64,000 nucleotides of DNA from a bacterium (lineage in GTDB: Archaea; Nanoarchaeota; Nanoarchaeia; Woesearchaeales; UBA10216): contig JAAGZO010001228.1 in NCBI GenBank assembly GCA_024206195.1, positions 22,755-86,754 of the forward strand, written 5' to 3'. Below are positions 25,390 to 34,010 of the stretch, piece by piece. The notes beneath the pieces were generated by a model. It was not told the DNA's origin. It saw only the letters and a list, made by a program, of their open reading frames with translations, and made no database searches. Positions within the stretch are counted from its first letter, which is position 1. The number at the start of each line of letters is the position of its first letter. Position numbers and translations under genes: made by a program.

Positions 25390-25695
25390 ATGGAATATAT
25401 ATATGCGGCACTACTATTGCACAAAGCAGGTCAGAAGGTTGATGAAGCTTCTGTTCAGAAGGTGCTTGAAGCAGCAGGAGTTAAGGCTGACTCAGCTAGA
25501 ATAAAGGCTCTTGTATCTGCTCTAGACGGCGTTGATATTGAAAAAGCAATTAAGGAAGCAGCCGTTGTTCAAGCAGCACCAGCTGCAGCAGCATCAGGCG
25601 ATGCACCTGCAGAGAAGAAAGAAGATAAAAAGCCTAAAGAAGACAAGAAGTCTGAAGAACAGGCAGCTGCTGGATTAGGCGCACTTTTCGGCTAA
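25390..25695 (+). CDS. rpl12: Ribosomal protein P1/L12 (stalk)
   Basis: The 101-residue acidic stalk protein has an N-terminal dimerisation domain (MEYIYAALLLHKAGQKVDEA), an Ala-rich hinge (VVQAAPAAAASGDAPAEKK), a Lys/Glu segment and the C-terminal factor-binding tail AGLGALFG. It binds uL10 as dimers and recruits elongation factors such as the EF-2 encoded further right. A GAGGAGG site (25376-25382) precedes ATG 25390. It is the last gene of the operon; a T-rich terminator follows. Confidence 0.95.
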   Translation: MEYIYAALLLHKAGQKVDEASVQKVLEAAGVKADSARIKALVSALDGVDIEKAIKEAAVVQAAPAAAASGDAPAEKKEDKKPKEDKKSEEQAAAGLGALFG

Positions 25696-25719
25696 ATTTT
25701 TTTTATTTTATTAATTTTT
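25696..25719 (+). terminator. T-rich terminator after L12
   Basis: attttttttattttattaatttt has the T-tract form of archaeal intrinsic terminators and lies directly after the L12 stop. Confidence 0.6.
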
Positions 25720-25747
25720 GATTACTCCTGCAGCGGACGTGAATTGT

Positions 25748-26647
25748 ATGACACCAGATTTGAAAGAATTATCAAAAAAACTTTCAGAATATAAGAAGGA
25801 AATAAATCAGTTACGGGAAGAACTGAACCAGGTTGACGAGCAAAAAGAATCCTGGTTTGGAAAGAAAGAACAGTATTCCAAGCAGATTTCTGATGTTATA
25901 GGTAAGGTTAGGTCTCACAAACAACAGAGAGACAAGCTTACTGCACAGGTAAGAAAAGGTAAAGAGCAGAGAAAAAAGCTCAATGATTCAGTAAAAACAG
26001 GCATTTCTAAGTTAACAACTGCAAAAAATGAAAAAGAAAAACGCATGGGTAAGCTTAAGCTGAAGAAGAGTCCTGGAGCAATAAAGCAGGACATGGAAGC
26101 TTTAGAGACGAAGATCGAAACCGAGGTCCTTTCATTTGAAGCAGAGAAAAAGATTATGAAGAAGATCAGAGATCTAAGAAAGGCTCTGGAAGAATCAAGA
26201 AAGATCGGCGATGTATTTGAAAAGGTCGGTGAGACATCAAAATCAGTATCCAATCTTCGCGGTGAAGCACAGACTGTTCACAAGAGTATACAAGAGATGG
26301 CTTCAGAAAGCCAGAAGAGCCATGAAGAAATGATCACGCTTTCAAAGGAAATAGATGGAATGAAGGAAAAGCAGAACGAAGCATATTCAAAATTCTTTGA
26401 ACTGAAGAAAAAGTTTTCTGAAACAAACAATAAGCTGCAGGAAAAGCTTATTGAGATGAATAAGATAAGGGAAGAGCTTGACAAGAACATAAACGCAAAG
26501 AAGAAGGAAAAGAAGCAGAAGGAAGATCAGCTCTACGAAGAAAGGGAAAAGGCAGTCGATGATAAAATAAAGCGCGGCAAGAAGCTCACAACCCAGGACC
26601 TTTTGGTCTTCCAAAGACAAGCCAAAGACGAAGCTAAGGAAGAATAA
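25748..26647 (+). CDS. Archaeal coiled-coil protein (COG1340-like)
   Basis: The 299-residue protein is almost entirely coiled coil, rich in Lys, Glu and Gln. The central segment KLKLKKSPGAIKQDMEALET followed by KIETEVLSFEAEKKIMKKI is the hallmark of the COG1340 family, found in many archaea, of unknown but perhaps structural role. ATG 25748 is chosen over TTG 25718, which lies in the terminator. It follows the ribosomal stalk operon but is separated from it by the T-tract, so a separate promoter is likely. Confidence 0.82.
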   Translation: MTPDLKELSKKLSEYKKEINQLREELNQVDEQKESWFGKKEQYSKQISDVIGKVRSHKQQRDKLTAQVRKGKEQRKKLNDSVKTGISKLTTAKNEKEKRMGKLKLKKSPGAIKQDMEALETKIETEVLSFEAEKKIMKKIRDLRKALEESRKIGDVFEKVGETSKSVSNLRGEAQTVHKSIQEMASESQKSHEEMITLSKEIDGMKEKQNEAYSKFFELKKKFSETNNKLQEKLIEMNKIREELDKNINAKKKEKKQKEDQLYEEREKAVDDKIKRGKKLTTQDLLVFQRQAKDEAKEE

Positions 26648-26675
26648 TTATTTCTTAAACAATGCATATCTTTAA

Positions 26676-27740
26676 CTACCAATCAGAATATTCAAGGGTT
26701 GGTGTGTGTCTATCGTCAGGAATTAACTGTTGTATATCTGATCCATCTGTATTAGATAGCATCAATCGATGATATGCTCCGATTGGGACTCCATCAGATA
26801 ATATAAATTCCAGTGAAACGTACAGGATTTTGCTCCCATCTGCGGAGTAGACTGGAAGGCCTATCATATGCTTTGCATTTGTTAGTTTTCTAATGTTCCC
26901 GTCTAAATCAACTGTGTGTGCATTCCAGGGAATAATCTCTTGGAAATTATTCTGAAGAATCTCTAATTTCACTATATCTGTCCATGGTCTTGATCCTTCA
27001 AACCTATTGAAGGCAATGGATTTGCTGTCAGGACTCCAGCTTGGATCATGGTCTGACTGCCATCCATAGGTTGTCGTAAGTCTTTTGATATTGCTTCCGT
27101 CTGAGTCCATGATATATATTTCTTCTCTTGCGTTTTTCTTAGTGTTTCTGGTTGATTTAAAGGCAATCATTGTTCCATCCGGACTCCATTCAGGATCACT
27201 GTCTTCATATTTTACATTTGTTAATTGTTTTAATCCTGTACCGTCAGCATTAATCACAAGGATATTTGATTCATCAGTTGGATTACCTTTTGAATCACCA
27301 AAAGAAGTAAAAACAAGTTTCTTCCCATCAGGGGACCAGTCAGCGTGCGCATCAACAACATTATTATCAGTAAGTTGTGTCACTCTTTTTGTTGCCAAGT
27401 CCATTACAAATATCTCCCATGAAGTCATTTCTGTCCAGGTAGTATCTCCAAATCCTGATGCTTTCCCTTTGTTGAATGCCAGCTTAGTTCCGTCCCGCGA
27501 TAGTGCCGGATTGTCTTCCTTAAGATTGTTGTTTGTTAATCTTGTGATTTTTCCTGATTTATCCATTAAGTATAATTCTCCTGTTTCAGAATCTGCATTT
27601 GATGTGAATACTATCTGCTGATTGGACTGTGATTTCCATAAAAGTAATGGGTCTTCTTTTACTTCAGGTTTATCTGATCCACATCCTGATATTACTAGTA
27701 TTTGAAAAATGATTATCAATAATATCATAAATTGTTTCAT
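26676..27740 (-). CDS. TolB-like beta-propeller lipoprotein
   Basis: The 354-residue protein starts with a lipoprotein signal peptide (IFQILVISGCGSDKP), with the lipobox Cys at residue 20. A TolB/PD40-type propeller follows, with repeated units such as PALSRDGTKLAF, ADWSPDGKKLVFTS, PEWSPDGTMIAFKS and PSWSPDSKSIAF, alternating with IYIMDSDGSNIKRLT. It probably works outside the membrane in binding or scaffolding; no Tol or Pal partners adjoin. A signal peptidase II gene at 44839 could process it. The leader has AGGTG before the ATG. Confidence 0.85.
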   Translation of the reverse strand: MKQFMILLIIIFQILVISGCGSDKPEVKEDPLLLWKSQSNQQIVFTSNADSETGELYLMDKSGKITRLTNNNLKEDNPALSRDGTKLAFNKGKASGFGDTTWTEMTSWEIFVMDLATKRVTQLTDNNVVDAHADWSPDGKKLVFTSFGDSKGNPTDESNILVINADGTGLKQLTNVKYEDSDPEWSPDGTMIAFKSTRNTKKNAREEIYIMDSDGSNIKRLTTTYGWQSDHDPSWSPDSKSIAFNRFEGSRPWTDIVKLEILQNNFQEIIPWNAHTVDLDGNIRKLTNAKHMIGLPVYSADGSKILYVSLEFILSDGVPIGAYHRLMLSNTDGSDIQQLIPDDRHTPTLEYSDW

Positions 27741-27869
27741 AATAACACCTAGATCCGAATGGGTTTATATTTCTTCCCCATAAATTGGGTCCTTTTACTA
27801 CGCTTAATAGTTGTTTGAAAAAGTGCGCCTATAGAATGTTTTATATATACAATAACATCTTAAGAAAAT

Positions 27870-28433
27870 ATGGATTTAGGTAAAACACTTTATGTAACTG
27901 ATAGAAAAAAATGGCGTTCATGGCTCGTTAAAAACCACAATAAAGAAAAAGAGATCTGGCTTATTTATTATAAAAAATCATCTGGCAAAAAAAGAATTCC
28001 ATATAATGATGCAGTTGAAGAGGCACTCTGTTATGGTTGGATAGATAGCACTGTGAAAGGTATAGATGAAGAAATGTTTGCTCAGAGATTTACTCCAAGA
28101 AAACCAAATAGTGTGCTCTCACAAATGAACAAGGAAAGGATTCGTAGACTAATTAAACAAAAGAAAATGACAGATAAAGGTCTTACTGCTGTTAATCATG
28201 TTTTTGATAATTCATCAAGGAATTTAAAATGTATGATTAAAACAGATATTCTCAAATTATTAAAAGAAGACCAAAAAACGTGGGAAAACTTCCAGAAATT
28301 TCCTGAATCATACAAACGTATTCGTATTGAATGGATAGAAGGAGCCAGAACTCGCCCCGAATTTTTCAATAAAAGATTAAAATATTTTCTTAAGATGACT
28401 GCAAAGAATAAAAAATATGGTATGGTGCAGTAA
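27870..28433 (+). CDS. YdeI/OmpD-associated family protein
   Basis: The 187-residue protein matches the YdeI family: KKWRSWLVKNHNKEKEIWLI at residue 12, then YNDAVEEALCYGWIDSTVKG, FTPRKPNSVLSQMNKERI and a C-terminal helical repeat ending WIEGARTRPEFFNKR. Bacterial members are tied to resistance to cationic peptides, with unknown mechanism. This family is mainly bacterial, so transfer is likely. Leaderless from ttttatatata at 27839-27849. It is alone between the lipoprotein and the L7Ae operon. Confidence 0.85.
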   Translation: MDLGKTLYVTDRKKWRSWLVKNHNKEKEIWLIYYKKSSGKKRIPYNDAVEEALCYGWIDSTVKGIDEEMFAQRFTPRKPNSVLSQMNKERIRRLIKQKKMTDKGLTAVNHVFDNSSRNLKCMIKTDILKLLKEDQKTWENFQKFPESYKRIRIEWIEGARTRPEFFNKRLKYFLKMTAKNKKYGMVQ

Positions 28434-28524
28434 TAGCTCAATGACAGCAGCCCTATCTGAACATATACAGGATGAACAACACATTTACCATAAGCTTTAT
28501 AAACCACCCCTTTTTTCTAAGTTC

Positions 28525-28576
28525 TACCAGTGATTAATGACGGCTGTATTGCCTGAATGAGGTTTTAATTCTGGTA
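28525..28576 (+). promoter_or_regulatory. Kink-turn-like element in the L7Ae mRNA leader
   Basis: TGA-C-GGC (28538-28544) and GCC-T-GA (28551-28556) form the box C/D k-turn core: a G-C stem, a C-T mismatch and two sheared G-A pairs, with AAT as the three-base bulge. Distal TACCAG (28525-28530) pairs with CTGGTA (28571-28576). L7Ae binds such motifs, so autoregulation is likely. Confidence 0.6.
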
Positions 28577-28600
28577 TGATAGTTACGAGGAGGTTGTAAA

Positions 28601-28948
28601 ATGGCAGATAAGGATATTACTGAAAAGGTACTTGAGGCTGTTGAAGTAGCAAAAGCCACAGGAAAAATAAAGAAAGGAACAAACGAAGTTACAAAAGCAG
28701 TTGAAAGAGGAACAGCTAAGCTAGTTGTTGTTGCTAAGGACGTTAGTCCGCCTGAGATTGTTATGCATCTACCTTTGCTTTCAAAGGAAAAGGGCATTCC
28801 ATGTGCACAGGTTTCAACTAAGGAAGAGCTTGGAGCAGCAGCAGGAATCGGCATATCAACTGTAAGCGTAGCAATCGTTGTTGAAGGAGACTCAAAAGCA
28901 CTAATTAAGGAGCTAGCTAAAGAGCTACTACCAGCAGCTACTGAGTAA
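28601..28948 (+). CDS. rpl7ae: Ribosomal protein L7Ae (eL8), k-turn-binding
   Basis: This 115-residue protein binds kink-turns in 23S rRNA, box C/D and H/ACA guide RNAs and RNase P RNA. The family motifs are clear: [19 protein letters not shown] at residue 19, which contacts the G-A pairs, then [20 protein letters not shown] and the [16 protein letters not shown] loop. A strong GAGGAGGT site precedes the ATG. It is the first gene of the operon running to uS7, so the leader element could control the whole set. Confidence 0.95.
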   Translation: MADKDITEKVLEAVEVAKATGKIKKGTNEVTKAVERGTAKLVVVAKDVSPPEIVMHLPLLSKEKGIPCAQVSTKEELGAAAGIGISTVSVAIVVEGDSKALIKELAKELLPAATE

Positions 28949-28950
28949 AA

Positions 28951-29223
28951 ATGGCAGATCAAAGGAGACCACAAAAACCCCAGCAGGACGTAAAGAAAGC
29001 TGGCGTTATTTTTTCAAGAGCAACGCCTGCAAGAGTCGAAGAGGTTATGGGGAGAACAGGCACTCGAGGAGAGGCTATTCAGGTTAGGTGTAAGGTTCTC
29101 GATGGAAGAGACGCTAACAAGGTTCTAAGAAGAAATGTCAAAGGACCTGTAAAAGTTGGCGACACTTTAATGCTTAGAGAGACAGAAATCGAAGCAAGAA
29201 CTCTTGCACAAAGAAGGAGATAA
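28951..29223 (+). CDS. rps28e: Ribosomal protein eS28
   Basis: The 90-residue protein contains the eS28 core: PARVEEVMGRTGTRGEAIQV, VRCKVLDGRD, RRNVKGPVKVGDTLMLRETE and the basic end. The N-terminal 15 residues (MADQRRPQKPQQDVKK) are an extension relative to most archaeal forms. It sits in the small-subunit head near the E site. It follows rpl7ae by 2 bases, the conserved archaeal order L7Ae-eS28-eL24-Ndk. Confidence 0.94.
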   Translation: MADQRRPQKPQQDVKKAGVIFSRATPARVEEVMGRTGTRGEAIQVRCKVLDGRDANKVLRRNVKGPVKVGDTLMLRETEIEARTLAQRRR

Positions 29224-29225
29224 AA

Positions 29226-29411
29226 ATGAAATGCAGTTTTTGCGGAAAAAATTTCGATAAAGGAACAGGAATCATGTATGTAAAGAAGACTGGCAAGATT
29301 TTTTATTTTTGCTCTTCAAAATGCGAAAAAATTCAGATCATTAGAGGGAAAAAGCCAAGAACTACTCTCTGGACTCAGGAGTTTATCAAGGCAAAAGGTG
29401 ATAAAAAATGA
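29226..29411 (+). CDS. rpl24e: Ribosomal protein eL24
   Basis: A 61-residue zinc-binding protein with CSFCGKNFDKGTGIMYVKK at residue 3 and FYFCSSKCEK near 27, giving the four-Cys zinc site. A basic C-terminal segment (GKKPRTTLWTQEF) follows. It is part of the large subunit, bridging to the small one. Overlaps ndk by 4 bases (ATGA). Confidence 0.95.
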   Translation: MKCSFCGKNFDKGTGIMYVKKTGKIFYFCSSKCEKIQIIRGKKPRTTLWTQEFIKAKGDKK

Positions 29412-29899
29412 TTGAAAAAACACTAGTTTTGGTAAAACCAGATGGCGTGCAGCGTAATCTTGTTGGAAAAATCATTTCACGCTTTGAAGACGCAGGCTTA
29501 AAGATTGCAGCTCTGAAGATGGTGTGGATTGACAAGAATTTTGCCAAGAAGCACTACACAGAAGACATATCAAAGAGACTAGGAGAACACATCAGGCAGT
29601 ATAATGTTGACTTTCTTTCAGAGGGGCCAGTTGTAGCTATTGTTCTTGAAGGCATTCATGCAATAGAGAACGTAAGAAAGATAGTTGGTTCAACAGAGCC
29701 AAAGACTGCTCCTCCAGGAACAATCAGAGGAGACTTTTGTCACTCAAGCTATTCATTCGCTGACAAAAAGAAACGCGTTGTTAGAAACGTTATTCACGCA
29801 TCATCCAGCAAGGAAGATGCTGAAAGCGAGATGAATCTTTGGTTCTCTGACAAGGAAGTTCATGACTACAAGAAGAAGGATTGGGAGTTAATGCATTAA
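29408..29899 (+). CDS. ndk: Nucleoside diphosphate kinase
   Basis: Converts NDPs to NTPs using ATP. Family motifs are KPDGVQRNLVGKIISRFED at residue 9, GSTEPKTAPPGTIRGDF near 97 and NVIHASSSKEDAESE, where the His is the phosphorylated residue. At 163 residues it is slightly longer than the usual 140-150 because of a C-terminal extension. It is cytoplasmic and in the conserved ribosomal operon. Confidence 0.95.
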   Translation: MIEKTLVLVKPDGVQRNLVGKIISRFEDAGLKIAALKMVWIDKNFAKKHYTEDISKRLGEHIRQYNVDFLSEGPVVAIVLEGIHAIENVRKIVGSTEPKTAPPGTIRGDFCHSSYSFADKKKRVVRNVIHASSSKEDAESEMNLWFSDKEVHDYKKKDWELMH

Positions 29900-29900
29900 A

Positions 29901-30542
29901 ATGATTACTGTTCTTATTGGAGCGCCGGGTGTTGGGAAAGGAACACTTGCAACAATACTTGCAAAGAAGACAAGCTTTCCACACATTGCTACAGGTGACT
30001 TGCTAAGAGAGGCGGTTGCAAATAAAACAGAGCTCGGCGTAAAAGCAAGCGAATATATGGACCAGGGCAAACTGGTTCCTAACGAGATTGTAACACAGAT
30101 ACTCCTTGAAAGAACAGCTAATGATGACTGCAAGAACGGATTTCTTCTTGATGGATATCCAAGAAATGTTGCACAGGCAGAGACAATCTCAAATTCATTC
30201 AAGGTTGACAAGGTTTTGAACTTTGTTGCAGACAAGGAAAACATAATTCAGCGCCTCTCAGGTAGGGTTACCTGCAGGAAATGTGCTGCAGTTTACCACC
30301 TGCAGAATTCTCCGCCAAAACAGGATGATATTTGCGATAAATGCGGTGGAGAACTATACCAAAGAGAAGACCAGATGCCTTCAACAGTTAAGACAAGGCT
30401 TGAGGTCTATGAACAAGAGACAGCTCCGCTTATAGATTTTTACACCCAGCAGGGTATACTAATTAATATTGATGCTAACTTTGGCATGGATGAAATAGAA
30501 AAGATAACAGAACAGTGCGAGAAAGCGCTGGAGGTATTATAA
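29901..30542 (+). CDS. adk: Adenylate kinase (zinc-lid, bacterial-type)
   Basis: Interconverts ATP, ADP and AMP. The P-loop is IGAPGVGKGTLA at residue 6, the AMP-binding part GDLLREAVANKTELG follows, and the lid holds two CxxC pairs (CRKC and CDKC) that bind zinc. Length 213 is normal for the long-form bacterial and eukaryotic type, whereas most archaea use a different short trimeric kinase; this points to a transferred gene or DPANN usage. It lies in the operon, directly after ndk. Confidence 0.94.
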   Translation: MITVLIGAPGVGKGTLATILAKKTSFPHIATGDLLREAVANKTELGVKASEYMDQGKLVPNEIVTQILLERTANDDCKNGFLLDGYPRNVAQAETISNSFKVDKVLNFVADKENIIQRLSGRVTCRKCAAVYHLQNSPPKQDDICDKCGGELYQREDQMPSTVKTRLEVYEQETAPLIDFYTQQGILINIDANFGMDEIEKITEQCEKALEVL

Positions 30543-30543
30543 A

Positions 30544-32739
30544 ATGGGAGAGAATATGATTGAGAAAGTAACACGTATCATGGTTAATCCTAAGAAGATT
30601 AGGAATATTGCTACATCTGCACACATTGATCACGGAAAAACAACATTTTCAGACAACCTTCTTTTGGGTGCAGGAATGCTTTCAGAAGAAAGAGCTGGAA
30701 AGGAATTAAAATTGGATTTCCATGATGATGAGCAAGAAAGAGGAATCACAATTGACGCTGCAAACGTTTCAATGGTTCACGAGTATGAAGGAGAGGAATA
30801 TCTTATCAATCTTATTGATACCCCCGGTCACGTTGACTTTGGTGGAGACGTAACAAGAGCAATGCGTGCTATTGACGGAACAATTGTTCTTATCTGCGCA
30901 GTTGAAGGTGTCATGCCTCAAACAGAGACAGTTCTAAGGCAGGCATTGAAAGAAAGAGTTAGACCTTTACTATTCATAAACAAGGTAGACAGACTGATAA
31001 AAGAGCTTAAGCTTACACCAGATCAGATGCAGGAGCGATTCCTTAAGTCAATAAGCAATGTTAACAAACTGATAGGCGGTCTTGCAGAAAAAGATTTTGC
31101 AGAGAAATGGCAGGTTGATGTTAATGAGGGCCGTGTTGCTTTTGGTTCTTCATTCCATAACTGGGCTCTTTCTGTCCCATACATGAAAAAGCACGGAATC
31201 ACATTCAAGGATGTTATTGATGCTTACGAAGCAAATGACCCTGAAAAAGTAAAGGAGCTTGCAAGAAAAGCACCTTTGTATAAGGTTGTTCTTGACATGT
31301 CAATCAAGCACCACCCAGATCCAGCTGAGGCTCAGGCATACAGAGTCCCAAAGATTTGGCACGGTGATCTAGACAGTGAAACAGGTAAATCACTTGTTAA
31401 CTGCGATCCAAAAGGACCTGTTGTTTTTGTCTGTACAAAAATCGTTATGGACAAACAGGCAGGAGAGGTTGCAGCAGGACGTCTGTTCTCAGGAACAGTG
31501 CAGAACGGCCAGGAAGTCAACATGATTGGCAACAAGCTGGCTGTAAGACTGCAGCAGGTTTCAATCTATAATGGTGCAAAGAGAGAAGCAATAGACGAGG
31601 TTACTGCAGGAAACGTTATTGGCTTAGTAGGCCTAAAGGGTGTTTTCTCAGGAGAAACTGTTTCATCTCTCCCTGATCTTCAGCCATTTGAAGAGATAAA
31701 GCATATTTTCGAGCCAGTTGTTACAAAGGCAATTGAAGCAAAGAAGCCTTCAGACTTGCCAAAGCTGGTTGAGGTTCTAAGGCAGGTAAATAAGGAAGAC
31801 CCAACAGTATTCATTGAGATTAATGAAGAAACAGGAGAGCACCTGATGAGCGGAATGGGTGAATTACATTTAGAGGTTATTGAAAACAGAATCAAGTCGG
31901 AGAAGGGTGTTGAAGTAACAACATCTCCACCAATTGTTGTTTTTAGAGAGACTGTTTCAAAGAAATCGCCAGAAGTAGAGGGAAAATCCCCAAACAAGCA
32001 CAACAAGTTCTACATGATTGTTGAGCCGCTTGAGGATGAGATCTACGCTGCAATCAAGGATGGAAAGATTCCAGAAGGCAGAGTCAAGAAAAAGGACAGT
32101 GCACTCTGGGCAGAGCTTGAGGCAGCAGGAATGGATTCAAAGACATCAAGAAAAGTGCGAGCAGTGTTCAATGGAAACATGTTCCTTGATATGACAAGGG
32201 GTATTGTTCACATTGGAGAAATTATCGATATGGTACTTGATGCATTTAATGACGTTACAAGTAACGGTCCTCTGGCTAGAGAGCCAGGCACAAAGATCAA
32301 GGTAATGATGATGGATACAAAGCTTCACGAGGATGCTATCCACAGAGGCCCAGCTCAGGTATTGCCTGCAGTTAGGGAATCTTTGAGAGGAGCAATGCTG
32401 CAAGCAGGTCCAATGATATTTGAGCCAATGCAGATTCTTCGTATGGAAGCACCAGAAGAATACATGGGCGAGCTTTCAAAGCTTATCCAGAACAGAAGAG
32501 GGCAGCTAATTGATATGCAGCAGGAAGGCACACTTGTAGTTGTAAAGGCAAAGTTGCCTGTTGCAGAGATGTTTGGCCTTACTTCAGACATGAGATCAGC
32601 TACCGGCGGTAGAGGAGCATTCTATCTTATTGACCAGATGTTCGAGAAACTGCCTCACGAGCTGCAGCAGAAGATAGTTCAGCAGATTCGCAATAGAAAA
32701 GGACTCAAGGAGGTTGACGGCGTAGCAATGCCGGCATAA
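30544..32739 (+). CDS. fusA: Translation elongation factor EF-2
   Basis: This GTPase drives translocation. G1 is AHIDHGKTTFSDNLL at residue 21, followed by switch II DTPGHVDFGGDVTRAMRAID and NKVDR. Domains II to V follow; the domain IV tip has LHEDAIHRGPAQVLPAVRES, which keeps the His that becomes diphthamide. At 731 residues it is normal. ATG 30544 is preceded by GGAGGT at 30532-30537. EF-2 and uS7 at the end of an L7Ae operon is a common archaeal-like arrangement. The dph2 gene in this window is truncated (see 42762). Confidence 0.97.
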   Translation: MGENMIEKVTRIMVNPKKIRNIATSAHIDHGKTTFSDNLLLGAGMLSEERAGKELKLDFHDDEQERGITIDAANVSMVHEYEGEEYLINLIDTPGHVDFGGDVTRAMRAIDGTIVLICAVEGVMPQTETVLRQALKERVRPLLFINKVDRLIKELKLTPDQMQERFLKSISNVNKLIGGLAEKDFAEKWQVDVNEGRVAFGSSFHNWALSVPYMKKHGITFKDVIDAYEANDPEKVKELARKAPLYKVVLDMSIKHHPDPAEAQAYRVPKIWHGDLDSETGKSLVNCDPKGPVVFVCTKIVMDKQAGEVAAGRLFSGTVQNGQEVNMIGNKLAVRLQQVSIYNGAKREAIDEVTAGNVIGLVGLKGVFSGETVSSLPDLQPFEEIKHIFEPVVTKAIEAKKPSDLPKLVEVLRQVNKEDPTVFIEINEETGEHLMSGMGELHLEVIENRIKSEKGVEVTTSPPIVVFRETVSKKSPEVEGKSPNKHNKFYMIVEPLEDEIYAAIKDGKIPEGRVKKKDSALWAELEAAGMDSKTSRKVRAVFNGNMFLDMTRGIVHIGEIIDMVLDAFNDVTSNGPLAREPGTKIKVMMMDTKLHEDAIHRGPAQVLPAVRESLRGAMLQAGPMIFEPMQILRMEAPEEYMGELSKLIQNRRGQLIDMQQEGTLVVVKAKLPVAEMFGLTSDMRSATGGRGAFYLIDQMFEKLPHELQQKIVQQIRNRKGLKEVDGVAMPA

Positions 32740-32744
32740 TTAAA

Positions 32745-33341
32745 ATGGAAATCAAAGCTTTTAACAGATGGGGTACAGAAGGGATAAAGGTGCAGGATCA
32801 GGGACTAATTGACTATGTTGTTTTAGAACCAAAGGTTGTTCCAAAGACTGGTGCAAGGTACGCAAAACAGCGCTTTCACAAATCAAAGGTATTCGTTGTT
32901 GAAAGACTGGTAAATAAGCTGATGATTCCAGGTCATCACGGAAAGAAGCATAAGCGTTCTTCAAATACCTTGACTGGAAAATCAATGCAGGCATTAGACC
33001 TTGTTGAATCAGCATTCGAGATCATAGAAAAGCGCACAAAGGAAAACCCAATAAAGGTTTTCGTTGGTGCTCTTGAAAACGCTGCTCCTAGAGAAGAGAT
33101 TATTTCTATTGAGTACGGTGGAGCTAGATACCCAAAAGCAGTTGAGTGCAGCCCGCAGCGAAGAATCGATTTCGCTTTGAGATTCATGACACAGGGTTCT
33201 TATACAAAGTCAGTAAACACAAAGAAATCCGCATCAAGCGCTCTTGCAGATGAGATCATAAATGCATACCAGAAGAGTCCAACCTCATCAGCAATCGCAA
33301 AGAAGCAGGAAATCGAAAGACAAGCTGACGCTTCAAGGTAA
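32745..33341 (+). CDS. rps7: Ribosomal protein uS7
   Basis: A primary 16S-binding protein of the small-subunit head. The 198 residues match archaeal uS7: GARYAKQRFHKSKVFVVERL near residue 38, then NPIKVFVGALENAAPREEI and RYPKAVECSPQRRIDFALRF. It is the last gene of the L7Ae operon, 5 bases after fusA. The S12-S7-EF-Tu block of other archaea is not seen here. A T-rich terminator follows. Confidence 0.96.
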   Translation: MEIKAFNRWGTEGIKVQDQGLIDYVVLEPKVVPKTGARYAKQRFHKSKVFVVERLVNKLMIPGHHGKKHKRSSNTLTGKSMQALDLVESAFEIIEKRTKENPIKVFVGALENAAPREEIISIEYGGARYPKAVECSPQRRIDFALRFMTQGSYTKSVNTKKSASSALADEIINAYQKSPTSSAIAKKQEIERQADASR

Positions 33342-33377
33342 GTTTTACACTTTTTATTCTTTTTTCTTTACTTTCTA
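33342..33377 (+). terminator. T-rich terminator after uS7
   Basis: ttttacactttttattctttt continues as tttctttacttt after the uS7 stop, a likely intrinsic terminator for the L7Ae operon. Confidence 0.55.
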
Positions 33378-33429
33378 GAGGATACTCAACAAAAACATTT
33401 TTATATTGTTCAGGAATCACTAGTATAAA

Positions 33430-33813
33430 ATGGAAACCCCAGAACAACCTGAACAAGGAAAAATGGGCTATATGAAAGACTTAGCTTCTGATCTAGCTTC
33501 TCATGCGTATCACACCTTAAGATATGAGTGCTTTTGCCCTGATCTTAAAACATTAGAAAAACTGAATATGCCTGATGCAAAAATAATAACCTATAATTTT
33601 GGAGTACTTCTAACTATTCCTATTCATGCTGGAGGGGGATACACCATAGGAGAAGCAGTGAGCGATGATCCTGTTGCAGGTATGTGTGGGTGTGCTACAG
33701 GCCTTGCAGTATCAGTTGCCCAAGCGTTTGTAATAGACCACAGATTTAATAAAAAAAATAAAGCAGAATCTGAACTAGAACAAACAGTTGAACCATTTGC
33801 TCCTCTGGAGTAG
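33430..33813 (+). CDS. Unrecognised 127-residue protein with a hydrophobic middle
   Basis: The N-terminal third is charged. The centre (NFGVLLTIPIHAGGGYTIGE and GMCGCATGLAVSVAQAFVI) could form one or two membrane helices with a cysteine pair, and the tail is acidic. TATA-like tttttatat (33400-33408) is about 22 bases before ATG 33430, giving a leaderless start. No family recognised. Confidence 0.6.
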   Translation: METPEQPEQGKMGYMKDLASDLASHAYHTLRYECFCPDLKTLEKLNMPDAKIITYNFGVLLTIPIHAGGGYTIGEAVSDDPVAGMCGCATGLAVSVAQAFVIDHRFNKKNKAESELEQTVEPFAPLE

Positions 33814-34010
33814 ACTCGCTTTTATTCTGGATTACACAGCTAAAATGGGATAAATTCTGATAAAACAGGATAATTTCGTGTTCTTTCATATAAATTAATT
33901 AGAAACACTTCAAAAAATCTCAAAGAAGGTTTTTATATTTGAAAGTAAAAAAAAATAGTGCAAAAGGTGCTGGATGAGATAGAATATGCTTGAGTTTCAG
34001 GAAACACCAA

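Noticed and set aside
33990..34010. TTG start for the propeller protein
   Set aside because: ATG 34011 gives a proper signal peptide; TTG adds seven residues without a ribosome site.
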